Assembly (NCBI GenBank): GCA_041690515.1
Contig: JAWLHF010000047.1
Location: 1-24,139, forward strand
DNA from: BRH-c25 sp041690515
GTDB lineage: Bacteria > Bacillota > Clostridia > Lutisporales > Lutisporaceae
Direction of reading: 5' to 3'
Length of the DNA: 24,139 nucleotides
The notes beneath the pieces were generated by a model. The model was not told the origin of the DNA. It worked only from the letters and a program-made list of their open reading frames with translations, and ran no database searches. The position numbers were made by a program, and so were the translations under genes. This document shows positions 13,990 through 21,607 of the stretch, one piece after another (within the stretch, counting starts at the first letter, position 1; every line of letters begins with the position of its first letter).

Positions 13990-15288
13990 CTATTCCATTG
14001 TCTTTTCCAAATACTCATTGGCACTGCCGGCAAGATACAGCGAGCCGCAGATGCATATCATACTATCCTTGTCACACAGCTCCTTTGCCTTCTCGATGGC
14101 CTTTATGAAGTCCGGCTCTGCAATTATATCTGAGCAATAGGGCTTTACAGCATCAGCCATTGCCACAGCCGGCAGTGACCTTTCGCTTACAGGCTCAGTG
14201 GCAATCACTTTATAAGCCATGGGCATGAGTTTTTCTGCTGCATAACCGTAATCCTTATCCTGGAGCATCCCAATTACAAATATGATCCTTCGGCTGCTGA
14301 AATATTTTGAAAGGGCTTCCCTCAAGGAATTAATACCATCCTCATTATGGGCTCCGTCAATAAGGATAAGGGGTTCTGTGCTAACTATGCTCAAACGACA
14401 GGGCCATCTGACATCCTCAATACCCCTTCTGACAGCTTCAGTTCCTACAGTATAGCCCAGCTTTTCCAGTTCCGCTATCGCCGCTAGTGTGACAGCTGTG
14501 TTTTTTAGCTGATGGTCTCCTATAAGAGGCAGTTTCATATTGCGAATATCGTAGTCCAAATAGTTGAAATCTACTATCTGTCCTTTTTCATTATATTCCT
14601 TCAACACTACAGAAGCCGCATCAGCATTGATAAGTTCTGCATTTTTTTCGCTGCTGATTTTCTCAATCACTTTTGCTGCTTCCTTATATAGTTGAGGATA
14701 CAGAACTACAGGTATGCCTTCTTTTATTATTCCTGCCTTCTCATAGGCAATCTTATCTATTGTATCTCCAAGTATATCCATATGGTCACAGCTTATAGAG
14801 GTTATAACGGAAAGTACCGGCTCTATGACATTCGTTGCATCAAATCTTCCACCAAGTCCTACTTCAATTACTGCAAAATCAACCTTTTTCTGCTCAAAAT
14901 ACAACAATGCCATTGCAGTATACATTTCGAACTGTGTAGGCTCCTCCAATCCCTTTTCCCCCATAAGCTTCACCATATCCAGCACTTCTGAGGCATATTT
15001 GACAAAATCCTCTTCGGTTATCTCTTTGCCATCTATGGTCATCCTCTCAGTATTCCTATAAAGGTGAGGGGATGTGTACATCCCGGTCTTGTATCCGGCA
15101 CTGCTGAGAACACTCGCTATCATAGCTGTGGTAGAGCCTTTTCCGTTTGTGCCGGCTACATGTATCAGCTTAAGCCTTTTATGGGGATTCCCCAGAAAGT
15201 CCAGAAGCTTCGCCGTCCTTTCAAGGCCGGGTCTGCATCCGAATTTCATGGTGGTCTCTATATGGTTCACAACCTCATTATAGTTCAT
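13990..15288 (-). CDS. folC: Bifunctional folylpolyglutamate/dihydrofolate synthase
   Basis: A 432-aa cytosolic ATP-dependent ligase of the Mur-ligase fold that adds glutamate to dihydropteroate and folates. The P-loop is GTNGKGST (46-53), followed by the family block TSPHLYRNTERM; further on are ATNVIEPVLSVITSI and the central ILIDGAHNEDG motif before the C-terminal glutamate-ligase domain. Length is normal. The ATG at 15288 has GAGGT 6 nt upstream. It lies 16 nt after valS, so the two are cotranscribed under the valine T-box, a common valS-folC pairing in Firmicutes. Confidence 0.96.
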   Translation of the reverse strand: MNYNEVVNHIETTMKFGCRPGLERTAKLLDFLGNPHKRLKLIHVAGTNGKGSTTAMIASVLSSAGYKTGMYTSPHLYRNTERMTIDGKEITEEDFVKYASEVLDMVKLMGEKGLEEPTQFEMYTAMALLYFEQKKVDFAVIEVGLGGRFDATNVIEPVLSVITSISCDHMDILGDTIDKIAYEKAGIIKEGIPVVLYPQLYKEAAKVIEKISSEKNAELINADAASVVLKEYNEKGQIVDFNYLDYDIRNMKLPLIGDHQLKNTAVTLAAIAELEKLGYTVGTEAVRRGIEDVRWPCRLSIVSTEPLILIDGAHNEDGINSLREALSKYFSSRRIIFVIGMLQDKDYGYAAEKLMPMAYKVIATEPVSERSLPAVAMADAVKPYCSDIIAEPDFIKAIEKAKELCDKDSMICICGSLYLAGSANEYLEKTME

Positions 15289-15304
15289 GGTTCTACCTCA
15301 TCAC

Positions 15305-17962
15305 CTATTTTTTTAGTGAGCTTATCCTTTCAAGGACTTTTTCCAGCATTTCCTGATATTTATTTTCTTTAGCCCGTTCTTCATCAATTACCTTCTGCGG
15401 CGCTTTTCCGATAAAGCCCTGGTTGCTAAGCTTTCCTCTTACTCTCTGAAGCTCTTTTTCCAGGTTGTCTTTTTCCTTACTCAGCCTTTCAAGCTCTTTT
15501 TCAAAATCCACAAGATCCTCAAGAGGCAGATATATCTCAGCTCCATTCATAAGAACGGATACTGCCCCTTCAGGTATCTCTCCCTTATCAGGAAGCACTG
15601 CCACCTCTGATGCAGAAGCCAGCCTTTCAAAGTACATGCTGCCTTCCTCCATAGCAGTCCTTACTTCATCATTACCTGTTACTATCATCACCTTTGCTTT
15701 TCTTGAAGGAACAACATTCATTTCAGCCCTGATATTTCTTATGCCCTTTATAGCTTCCATTACTAGCTCCATCTTCTTCTCTTCCTCAGGATGGTAAGCC
15801 TTTTCATTATATTCAGGCCATTTTGAGATCATTATGGACTCATATTCAGAAGGCAGATGCTGATATATCTCTTCTGTTATAAACGGCATGAACGGATGCA
15901 GCAGCTGCATTGTGCCTTTTAGAATATCACAAAGGGTCACTTGTGCAGCAAGCTTTGTTGCCTCATCCTCACCGTATAGTCTCGGTTTCACAAGCTCAAT
16001 GTACCAGTCACAGAACTCAGACCAGATGAAATCATATAGCTTTTGTGCCGCAATACCCAATTCGAACTTCTCCATGTTCTCGGTAACTTCTTTTACCACA
16101 GTATTGAACCTGCTTATCAGCCACTTGTCTGCAGTAGTCAGGTTGGCTGTATATTCAGATCTGTCTGCATTCTGTACTCTTTCAAAGTCCAGATTCATAA
16201 GAACGAACCTTGAAGCATTCCATATCTTGTTTGCAAAATTGCTGTAAGCCTCTACCTTTTCCCAGAAGAATCTCATGTCATTTCCTGGTGAGTTCCCTGA
16301 GATAAGATTGAACCTTAAGGCATCGGCACCATACTTATCTATTACATCCAATGGATCTATCCCGTTTCCTAGGGATTTGCTCATTTTCCTGCCTTCAGAG
16401 TCCCTTATTATTCCATGTATGAAAACATACTTGAAGGGCTCCTGGTGCATATTCTCCATAGCTGAGAATATCATTCTTGCAACCCAGAAGAATATTATGT
16501 CATATCCGGTAACCAGAACGCTGGTTGGATAGAAATATTCCAGATCCTCAGTCTTATCAGGCCATCCCAGTGTTGAGAAAGGCCACAGGGCTGAGCTGAA
16601 CCATGTATCCAGAGTGTCCTCATCCTGCCTGAGCTCTCCTCCGCACTTTCCGCATTTATCCGGAGCAGTTTTTGATACTATTACCTCACCGCAGTCCTGA
16701 CAATAATAAGCGGGTATTCTGTGACCCCACCACAGCTGTCTGGAAATACACCAATCCTGTATGTTCTCCATCCAATTATAGTATATCTTTGAGAATCTTT
16801 CCGGAACAAACTTCACCCTGCCGTCCCTGACAACTTCAATAGCAGGCTCGGCCAGTGGTTTCATCTTTACAAACCACTGCTTTGAAAGTATGGGTTCTAT
16901 TGTAGTATTGCACCTCTGGCAGTGGCCTACATTGTGTTCATGCTCCTTTGTTTTCACAAGCAATCCCTGGTCTTCCAAGTCCTTTATTATCTGCTTTCTT
17001 GCCTCGTATCTGTCCAATCCCTTGTATTTTCCGCCCAAGCCGTTTATTGTACCGTCATCATCCATTATTCTGGGCATAGGCAGGTTGTGCCTCATACCAA
17101 CCTCAAAATCGTTAGGGTCATGGGCCGGTGTTATTTTTACAGCCCCGGTACCGAACTCCATATCAACATATTCGTCTGCTATTACAGGTATCTCCTTATT
17201 CATCAAAGGCAGAATCAGCATCTTCCCTACCAGATGTTTGTATCTGTCATCATTTGGATTAACAGCTACTGCAGTATCTCCAAGCATAGTCTCCGGTCTG
17301 GTGGTCGCAATCTCCAGATACTCATCGCTGTCCTTTACCGGGTACTTGATATGCCAGAAATGACCCTTGGCATTGTCATATATGGTTTCAATATCTGATA
17401 TGGAGGTCTTGCATTTGGGACACCAGTTTATTATCCTCTCGCCTCTGTATATAAGGCCTTTTTCATATAATCTAATGAAAACCTCCATTACAGCCTTTGA
17501 ACAGCCTTCATCCAAAGTGAATCTTTCTCTTGTCCAGTCACAGGAGCTTCCAAGCTTCTTTAGCTGATTCAGTATCCTTCCGCCGTACTCATGCTTCCAC
17601 TCCCAAGCTTTTTCCAGGAATTTGTCCCTTCCAAGCTGGTACTTTGTCTCGCCTTCCTTGGCCAATGCTTCAACTATCTTAGCTTCTGTAGCTATACTGG
17701 CATGGTCCGTTCCCGGCAGCCAGAGTGTGACATAACCCTGCATCCTTCTCCACCTTATCAGTATGTCCTGAAGGGTATTGTCCATGGCATGGCCCATGTG
17801 AAGCTGACCTGTGATATTTGGAGGCGGTATCACTATTGTATACGGCTCCTTGTTTTTATCCACAACCGGTGTGAAGTATCCCTTTTCTATCCAATTTTCG
17901 TATAGTCTCTCTTCTACCTGTTTTGGATCATAGGTTTTGGCAATGTTTTTTGATTCATCCAT
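15305..17962 (-). CDS. valS: Valine--tRNA ligase
   Basis: An 885-aa class I aminoacyl-tRNA synthetase that charges tRNA-Val. The HIGH signature appears as HMGH (55-58) after PPPNITGQL; the KMSKS loop is present near residues 526-530 in GRKMSKSLGN. The zinc-binding-type cysteines (CQDCGE, CGKCGG), the CP1 editing domain (TTRPETMLGDTAV) and a C-terminal coiled coil rich in Glu/Lys are all visible. Length is normal. ATG 17962 (MDESKN) is chosen because AAGGAG is 9 nt before it; the ATG at 17971 touches the RBS. Expression is controlled by the T-box leader directly upstream, and folC follows on the same transcript. Confidence 0.97.
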   Translation of the reverse strand: MDESKNIAKTYDPKQVEERLYENWIEKGYFTPVVDKNKEPYTIVIPPPNITGQLHMGHAMDNTLQDILIRWRRMQGYVTLWLPGTDHASIATEAKIVEALAKEGETKYQLGRDKFLEKAWEWKHEYGGRILNQLKKLGSSCDWTRERFTLDEGCSKAVMEVFIRLYEKGLIYRGERIINWCPKCKTSISDIETIYDNAKGHFWHIKYPVKDSDEYLEIATTRPETMLGDTAVAVNPNDDRYKHLVGKMLILPLMNKEIPVIADEYVDMEFGTGAVKITPAHDPNDFEVGMRHNLPMPRIMDDDGTINGLGGKYKGLDRYEARKQIIKDLEDQGLLVKTKEHEHNVGHCQRCNTTIEPILSKQWFVKMKPLAEPAIEVVRDGRVKFVPERFSKIYYNWMENIQDWCISRQLWWGHRIPAYYCQDCGEVIVSKTAPDKCGKCGGELRQDEDTLDTWFSSALWPFSTLGWPDKTEDLEYFYPTSVLVTGYDIIFFWVARMIFSAMENMHQEPFKYVFIHGIIRDSEGRKMSKSLGNGIDPLDVIDKYGADALRFNLISGNSPGNDMRFFWEKVEAYSNFANKIWNASRFVLMNLDFERVQNADRSEYTANLTTADKWLISRFNTVVKEVTENMEKFELGIAAQKLYDFIWSEFCDWYIELVKPRLYGEDEATKLAAQVTLCDILKGTMQLLHPFMPFITEEIYQHLPSEYESIMISKWPEYNEKAYHPEEEKKMELVMEAIKGIRNIRAEMNVVPSRKAKVMIVTGNDEVRTAMEEGSMYFERLASASEVAVLPDKGEIPEGAVSVLMNGAEIYLPLEDLVDFEKELERLSKEKDNLEKELQRVRGKLSNQGFIGKAPQKVIDEERAKENKYQEMLEKVLERISSLKK

Positions 17963-17989
17963 TTCGTACATCTCCTTCTATTTAAGTTT

Positions 17990-18237
17990 CAAAAAATAAT
18001 AATGCCCTCATCCAATTAAGGACGAAGGCATATTTCGCGGTACCACCTTATTTCCGGCTAACACCGGCTCTTAAATCTGTAACGGGCAGACCCGCCTGCT
18101 GCTACTCTGTTCACAACAGGAGCTCAGAAGCTACCTTCGACAGCACCTTGCCTGGAAAACCTTACAGCCTTTGAGTTCTCCTCTCTATGAAGCGGTTACT
18201 GACTACTCCTCTTCCTCATTGCTGATATCTATAAATT
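17990..18237 (-). promoter_or_regulatory. Valine T-box riboswitch leader
   Basis: On the minus strand the leader holds the conserved T-box sequence AAGGTGGTACCGCG (18036-18049) that forms the antiterminator with uncharged tRNA. It is followed by a terminator stem (ATGCCTTCGTCC / GGATGAGGGCAT, 18002-18031) and a run of T. Upstream Stem I elements include the AGTAGT purine motif and AGAGAGG. The likely specifier is GTA (18132-18134) in the context GAAGGTAGCTTC; GTC at 18139-18141 is the alternative, and both are valine codons. Low charged tRNA-Val should open valS-folC transcription. Confidence 0.95.
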
Positions 18238-18243
18238 GCAATA

Positions 18244-18272
18244 ATTCTATTTGCAAGAATTTTTCAATGCAA
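18244..18272 (-). promoter_or_regulatory. Proximal candidate promoter of the valS T-box
   Basis: On the minus strand TTGCAT, a 17-nt spacer and TAGAAT. The start near 18237 would lie just before Stem I, the usual arrangement for T-box leaders. Confidence 0.5.
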
Positions 18273-18290
18273 CTTATGTATTATTTATAT

Positions 18291-18319
18291 ATCTTATTAA
18301 AATTGTTCAAATTTGTCAA
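18291..18319 (-). promoter_or_regulatory. Distal candidate promoter of the valS T-box
   Basis: On the minus strand TTGACA, a 17-nt spacer and TAAGAT, closer to consensus than the proximal one. The -35 box begins two bases after the pgsA stop codon. It would give a leader of about 320 nt. Confidence 0.55.
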
Positions 18320-18321
18320 CT

Positions 18322-18861
18322 TTATTTTTTTATCAAATCCACTTTATGACGGCGTTTAATATCTACATAGTTGTTTACATACACCACCAAAGCCACAATG
18401 GTCACCATCACAAAGATGTCGAGTATGACCTGGTTGTATGGAATTTCAAAGGCTACTGCCAGAATAGCTATATAGAAGACAATGGTAGAGAGCTTTCCGA
18501 ATTTATTGGCCGGCACCACTATGTCATGCTCATTGAAAAGAGTAATTGCCCCCAACACAAGAAGAGTCTCCTTTACCGCCACAACAACTATTATCCAGAA
18601 GGGTATCTGGTTCTTTATTGTAATGCTTATTAACACCGTAAGCAGCATCAGCTTATCCGCAAGAGGGTCAAGTACTATTCCCAGCCTGGTTATTAGATTG
18701 TACCTTCTTGCAATGTAGCCATCCAGTATATCAGTCAAGCCTGCAGCCACAAATATCACTATAGCTATTCTTATCCCATTCTCCGCAGTAGAAAAAAAAT
18801 AATACACATATCCGGGAATCAACAGAAGCCTGATGATTGTTAATAGGTTTGGAATATTCAT
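18322..18861 (-). CDS. pgsA: CDP-diacylglycerol--glycerol-3-phosphate 3-phosphatidyltransferase
   Basis: A 179-aa polytopic membrane enzyme that joins CDP-diacylglycerol and glycerol-3-phosphate, the committed step to phosphatidylglycerol and cardiolipin. The CDP-alcohol phosphotransferase signature is complete: Asp44, Asp47-Gly48, Ala51-Arg52, Gly61, Asp65 and Asp69 (DILDGYIARR, then LGIVLDPLADK). Several hydrophobic segments follow. The ATG at 18861 is preceded by GAGAGGTG. The protein ends with a basic tail. No terminator is evident between it and the T-box promoter region. A CDP-alcohol phosphotransferase of different acceptor specificity cannot be fully excluded. Confidence 0.9.
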   Translation of the reverse strand: MNIPNLLTIIRLLLIPGYVYYFFSTAENGIRIAIVIFVAAGLTDILDGYIARRYNLITRLGIVLDPLADKLMLLTVLISITIKNQIPFWIIVVVAVKETLLVLGAITLFNEHDIVVPANKFGKLSTIVFYIAILAVAFEIPYNQVILDIFVMVTIVALVVYVNNYVDIKRRHKVDLIKK

Positions 18862-18993
18862 AGCTCACCTCTCTGCAATTCACTCACATGTATATTGGTT
18901 TCTCTTTTCAATAATATACTCTCCACAAACAGATATAAATATTTACGCTCCTCATTCCAACCCACTGGCATTATACTAATATATTACCATTAT

Positions 18994-19034
18994 AAGCTTT
19001 GCAAATCCAAATATTTGGATTTATTCCAAAGCTT
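18994..19034. repeat. Nested palindrome, operator or cruciform candidate
   Basis: A perfect 20-bp palindrome (AAATCCAAATATTTGGATTT, 19003-19022) is enclosed by a second pair of arms, AAGCTTTG (18994-19001) and CAAAGCTT (19027-19034). There is no T-run on either side, so it does not look like a terminator. Confidence 0.75.
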
Positions 19035-19053
19035 AGTCATCATTAATTTTTAT

Positions 19054-19067
19054 GGACTGTCTCAAAA
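19054..19067. other. Possible insertion-sequence terminal remnant
   Basis: GGACTGTCTCAAAA resembles terminal inverted repeats seen in several transposon families (TTTTGAGACAGTCC on the other strand). Only one end is present and no transposase is nearby, so at most a scar. Confidence 0.25.
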
Positions 19068-19117
19068 GAAAATCCCCTACATAGTATGGAATAATAGTAT
19101 GTTACAGCAAATTCTGA

Positions 19118-19136
19118 TTTTGAATCCAATTCAAAA
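19118..19136. repeat. Inverted repeat overlapping a candidate -35 box
   Basis: TTTTGAAT, a CCA spacer and ATTCAAAA form a perfect 8-bp inverted repeat about 64 bp before the substrate-binding protein gene. It covers the putative -35 element at 19130-19135 and could be a repressor site. Confidence 0.45.
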
Positions 19137-19157
19137 TGTTTAGTCGAAACATATAGT
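19130..19157 (+). promoter_or_regulatory. Candidate promoter of the substrate-binding protein gene
   Basis: TTCAAA (19130-19135), a 16-nt spacer and TATAGT (19152-19157), 42 nt before the GTG start. It is a moderate match only. Confidence 0.4.
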
Positions 19158-19199
19158 CAGAGGTTGCTTTAACAAAACATATTTTTAGGGGGGTATTTT

Positions 19200-20216
19200 G
19201 TGGGAAAACATATCAAGCTCCTGTCTCTCATGGTGGCAGTTCTTGTATTGCTCACTTCTATCACAGCGCTGTCAGTAGGCTGCACCAAAAAAGAGCTTAC
19301 CACTGTTAGACTCAATGAAGTGGTACGGTCAATTTTCTATGCACCGCAATATGTTGCAATCAACAAAGGCTTTTTCGAAGAACAGGGCTTAAAAATCGAT
19401 CTGACAACAGGTCAGGGTGCTGATAAGACAATGACTGCATTGCTTTCAGGCCAGTGTGATATAGGCTTTGCAGGGCCTGAAGCCGCTATCTATGTGTATA
19501 ACCAGGGTAAGGAAGATTATGCGGTGTTGTTTGCACAACTGACCCAACGTGATGGTTCTTTCCTTGTTGCCAGAAATGATGAACCGGAATTTAAATGGGA
19601 AAATACAAAGGGCAAGGTCATAATTGGAGGAAGACCCGGCGGAGTACCTGAGATGACATTGGAATACATACTGAAGAAGCATGGAATAATACCGGGTAAG
19701 GATGTTGAGATAATAACAAATCTTCAATTTACAGCAACTGCAGGTGCATTCTCCAGCGGTACCGGAGATTATGTGGCATTATTTGAACCTACAGCCTCAA
19801 TGCTTGAGAGAGAGAACGTAGGGAAGATCGTAGCCTCTATAGGCGAAGAAAGCGGCTTGATCGCATATACAGCTTACTTTGCGGCTAAAAGCATGATAGA
19901 GAAGGATCCGGAACTGATACAGAAGTTCACTGATGCCTTCTATAAAGGACAGCTTTGGGTCAAGGAGCATTCCGCTGAGGAAATTGCAAAGGAAATAAAG
20001 CCTTTCTTCCCGGATGCCGATGACGACATTCTTGTCACAGTCATAAACAGATACAAGGAAATTGATGCCTGGTGCGATAACCCCATAACTTCACCTGAGT
20101 CTTTCGACCTCCTTCAGGCCGTCATGCAGGATGCCGGAGAACTTGACAAGAAAGTTGAGTATGATGAGCTGGTCACTCAGGAATTTGCAGAAAAAGCAAT
20201 GGAAACAGTAAAATGA
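19200..20216 (+). CDS. SsuA/THI5-like ABC transporter substrate-binding lipoprotein
   Basis: A 338-aa extracytoplasmic binding lipoprotein with signal peptide and lipobox LSVGC (Cys28). The fold is that of the NMT1/SsuA/TauA group: FYAPQYVAINKGFFEEQGL, then GADKTMTALLSGQCDIGFAGPE, then the hinge block GRPGGVPEMTLEYILKKHGI. Relatives bind sulfonates, taurine, nitrate or thiamine-pyrimidine precursors; the ligand here cannot be read from the sequence. The GTG start follows AGGGGGG by about 7 nt. The matching ATPase and permease genes lie 1.5 kb downstream on the same strand, separated by the inverted mnmH gene. It ends in a terminator shared with mnmH. Confidence 0.87.
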   Translation: MGKHIKLLSLMVAVLVLLTSITALSVGCTKKELTTVRLNEVVRSIFYAPQYVAINKGFFEEQGLKIDLTTGQGADKTMTALLSGQCDIGFAGPEAAIYVYNQGKEDYAVLFAQLTQRDGSFLVARNDEPEFKWENTKGKVIIGGRPGGVPEMTLEYILKKHGIIPGKDVEIITNLQFTATAGAFSSGTGDYVALFEPTASMLERENVGKIVASIGEESGLIAYTAYFAAKSMIEKDPELIQKFTDAFYKGQLWVKEHSAEEIAKEIKPFFPDADDDILVTVINRYKEIDAWCDNPITSPESFDLLQAVMQDAGELDKKVEYDELVTQEFAEKAMETVK

Positions 20217-20220
20217 TGAA

Positions 20221-20249
20221 ATAAAACCGGAGTTCTACTCCGGTTTTAT
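20221..20249. terminator. Shared bidirectional terminator overlapping the mnmH 3' end
   Basis: A perfect 13-bp stem (ATAAAACCGGAGT / ACTCCGGTTTTAT) with a TCT loop serves the convergent substrate-binding protein and mnmH genes. The mnmH stop codon and its last codons lie within the stem. Confidence 0.88.
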
Positions 20250-21272
20250 GCTTTCCATCCACTTCTCAATACTTTGAGAAGCCTCTTCAATATTGTCCGT
20301 GTCAACAATCAGTTCATATTTGAATTGCTTCTGCTCATTCTCATACATAGGATCATAGTATCGAATCATGAGATCTCTTGCAACCTCACTGTAATTTCCC
20401 TTCAGAACATCGGAGGAATACTCTTCGATCCTCTTGGCAGAAATATGCCTTCCCAGCTTCTCCAAGGATCTTAATATATCCTCTTTATAACCACTGCCTT
20501 GAGTATACTCCTCCACTACCCTCCGTATGCGGCTTTCAATGCTTCCCAATGCAAGGATGTGCTTCCCTGCTCTCATGCTCTCCATAATGTAATGGGGAAT
20601 TACAATGTTGCCTATTCTGCTGCTCTCGCCCTCAACAAAAACCGTGTCGGTTCTCCTTCCTTTCAGCTTGTCATATACAAGGGATTCGAACTGTTTCTGG
20701 CTTACACCGCTTCCCAGTCCTACATCACCAAGCAAGGAGCCTCTATGATTGGCATACCCCTCCAGGTCCAATACGTCATGACCCAGGCTTTCCAGCCTTT
20801 TAAGCAATTCTGTTTTCCCTGTTCCTGTATAACCGTGTATTACAATATAATTCACTTCACTGTTAAACTGTGGAAGCATGTTATTGACAACTGAGCGATA
20901 TCCTTTGTATCCCCCTCTCAACTTAACAGTCCCAAGGCCTATGGAATTCAGGAGCGAACAGACTGAACTACTCCTAAAGCCTCCCCTTTCACAAAAAAGA
21001 ACTACCTTATCGTGTTCACTTTTAAGCTTTGATATCTCTTCATATAGAGCAGGGAGCCGCTTTGAAGCAAAATCCACCCCCAGCTTTTTAGCTTTTTCTA
21101 TGCTCTCCTGTGTATATACAGTCCCAATGATCTTTCTTTCTTCATCATCAAAAAGGGGAATATTCACTGCCCCGGGTATGGTAAACTCAGAATGCTCTCC
21201 GGGGCTTCTCAGATCTATCAGGATGTAATCTCCTTCAAGCTTGTCATATTCTATCGATTTGTACATTTTCAT
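20235..21272 (-). CDS. mnmH: tRNA 2-selenouridine synthase (SelU/MnmH)
   Basis: A 345-aa cytosolic enzyme that replaces sulfur by selenium in 2-thiouridine at the wobble position of tRNAs, using selenophosphate. The N-terminal rhodanese domain has the active-site loop with Cys94 in FCERGGFRS (commonly CxRGGMRS). The C-terminal half has a P-loop GYTGTGKT (147-154) and the family block DLEGYANHRGSLLG. Length is near normal. ATG 21272 has GAGG 4 nt upstream; ATG 21266 at 10 nt is equally plausible. It is transcribed against its neighbours, and its promoter region overlaps that of the ferredoxin gene. A selenophosphate synthase gene is not in this window. Confidence 0.93.
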   Translation of the reverse strand: MKMYKSIEYDKLEGDYILIDLRSPGEHSEFTIPGAVNIPLFDDEERKIIGTVYTQESIEKAKKLGVDFASKRLPALYEEISKLKSEHDKVVLFCERGGFRSSSVCSLLNSIGLGTVKLRGGYKGYRSVVNNMLPQFNSEVNYIVIHGYTGTGKTELLKRLESLGHDVLDLEGYANHRGSLLGDVGLGSGVSQKQFESLVYDKLKGRRTDTVFVEGESSRIGNIVIPHYIMESMRAGKHILALGSIESRIRRVVEEYTQGSGYKEDILRSLEKLGRHISAKRIEEYSSDVLKGNYSEVARDLMIRYYDPMYENEQKQFKYELIVDTDNIEEASQSIEKWMESIKPE

Positions 21273-21320
21273 CGAACCTCGTAACTCATATCATTTATTT
21301 GATGTATTTATATAATATAT

Positions 21321-21349
21321 ATTCTATCATAAAAATATCTTTATATTGA
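21321..21349 (-). promoter_or_regulatory. Candidate mnmH promoter
   Basis: On the minus strand an extended -10 TGATAGAAT (TAGAAT at 21321-21326) with a weak -35 TCAATA (21344-21349) at 17-nt spacing. The -35 box overlaps that of the divergent ferredoxin promoter. Confidence 0.45.
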
Positions 21350-21374
21350 CATACAATTCAAAAGTCATTATAAT
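21346..21374 (+). promoter_or_regulatory. Perfect-consensus sigma-A promoter of the ferredoxin gene
   Basis: TTGACA (21346-21351), a 17-nt spacer and TATAAT (21369-21374). The predicted start near 21381 lies in the middle of the inverted repeat described next, a typical layout for tight repression. Confidence 0.88.
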
Positions 21375-21393
21375 ATACCCATACGGGGTATAT
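21373..21393. promoter_or_regulatory. CsoR/CstR-like operator
   Basis: A perfect 8-bp inverted repeat ATATACCC / GGGTATAT with an ATACG spacer overlaps the -10 box and start point. Operators of the CsoR family (CsoR for copper, CstR for persulfides and related sulfur species, FrmR/RcnR types) have this TACCC-N-GGGTA form. The regulator gene is not in the window, so the assignment is by resemblance. Confidence 0.6.
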
Positions 21394-21409
21394 GTAAAGG
21401 AGTGATATT

Positions 21410-21607
21410 ATGAAAAAAGCATACTTGAACGATAAGAGCTGCGACAAGTCTCCCTTCTGCGGAGCAAAAAGAGTATGCCCAACCGGAGCAATCAGTTTTA
21501 TGAAAGATGGACTTTTCTCCGGAAAAATAAAAATTGATCAAGAAAAGTGCATAGGCTGCTCAAAATGTTTATCCTATTGCCCTCATAATGCCATAAGCAT
21601 GAAGTAA
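21410..21607 (+). CDS. Small ferredoxin-like 4Fe-4S protein with an atypical first cluster
   Basis: A 65-aa cytosolic iron-sulfur protein. The second half has a canonical CIGCSKCLSYCP motif (CxxCxxCxxxCP). The first half has only three cysteines in C-x5-C-x5-CP spacing (Cys11, Cys17, Cys23), ending in CPTGAI, so its first site is incomplete by usual rules. It may bind a different cluster or another metal. The ATG at 21410 is 7 nt after AAAGGAG. It is the first gene after the CsoR/CstR-like operator and comes before the ABC transporter genes. An electron-transfer or metal/sulfur-handling role is inferred. Confidence 0.85.
   Translation: MKKAYLNDKSCDKSPFCGAKRVCPTGAISFMKDGLFSGKIKIDQEKCIGCSKCLSYCPHNAISMK

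Larger units (their letters stand above)
18862..19199. other. 338-bp AT-rich gap between pgsA and the substrate-binding protein gene
   Basis: I see no gene here. It holds, in order: two TATAAT-like boxes on the minus strand (18970-18975, 18989-18994) that might serve pgsA but lack good -35 boxes, a large nested palindrome (18994-19034), a possible insertion-sequence end (19054-19067), an inverted repeat (19118-19136) and a candidate plus-strand promoter (19130-19157). No riboswitch consensus was recognised. Confidence 0.7.

Noticed and set aside
19054..19067. An intact insertion sequence
   Set aside because: Only one possible end is present; there is no transposase frame or matching second end.
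18895..19143. 82-aa plus-strand frame in the gap before the binding-protein gene
   Set aside because: Lacks an RBS, crosses the palindrome and has a random composition.
18862..19199. TPP or SAM riboswitch before the binding-protein gene
   Set aside because: I looked for the conserved cores (for example CTGAGA with ACCTGA) and saw none, so a thiamine-precursor or methionine role is not supported by RNA control.
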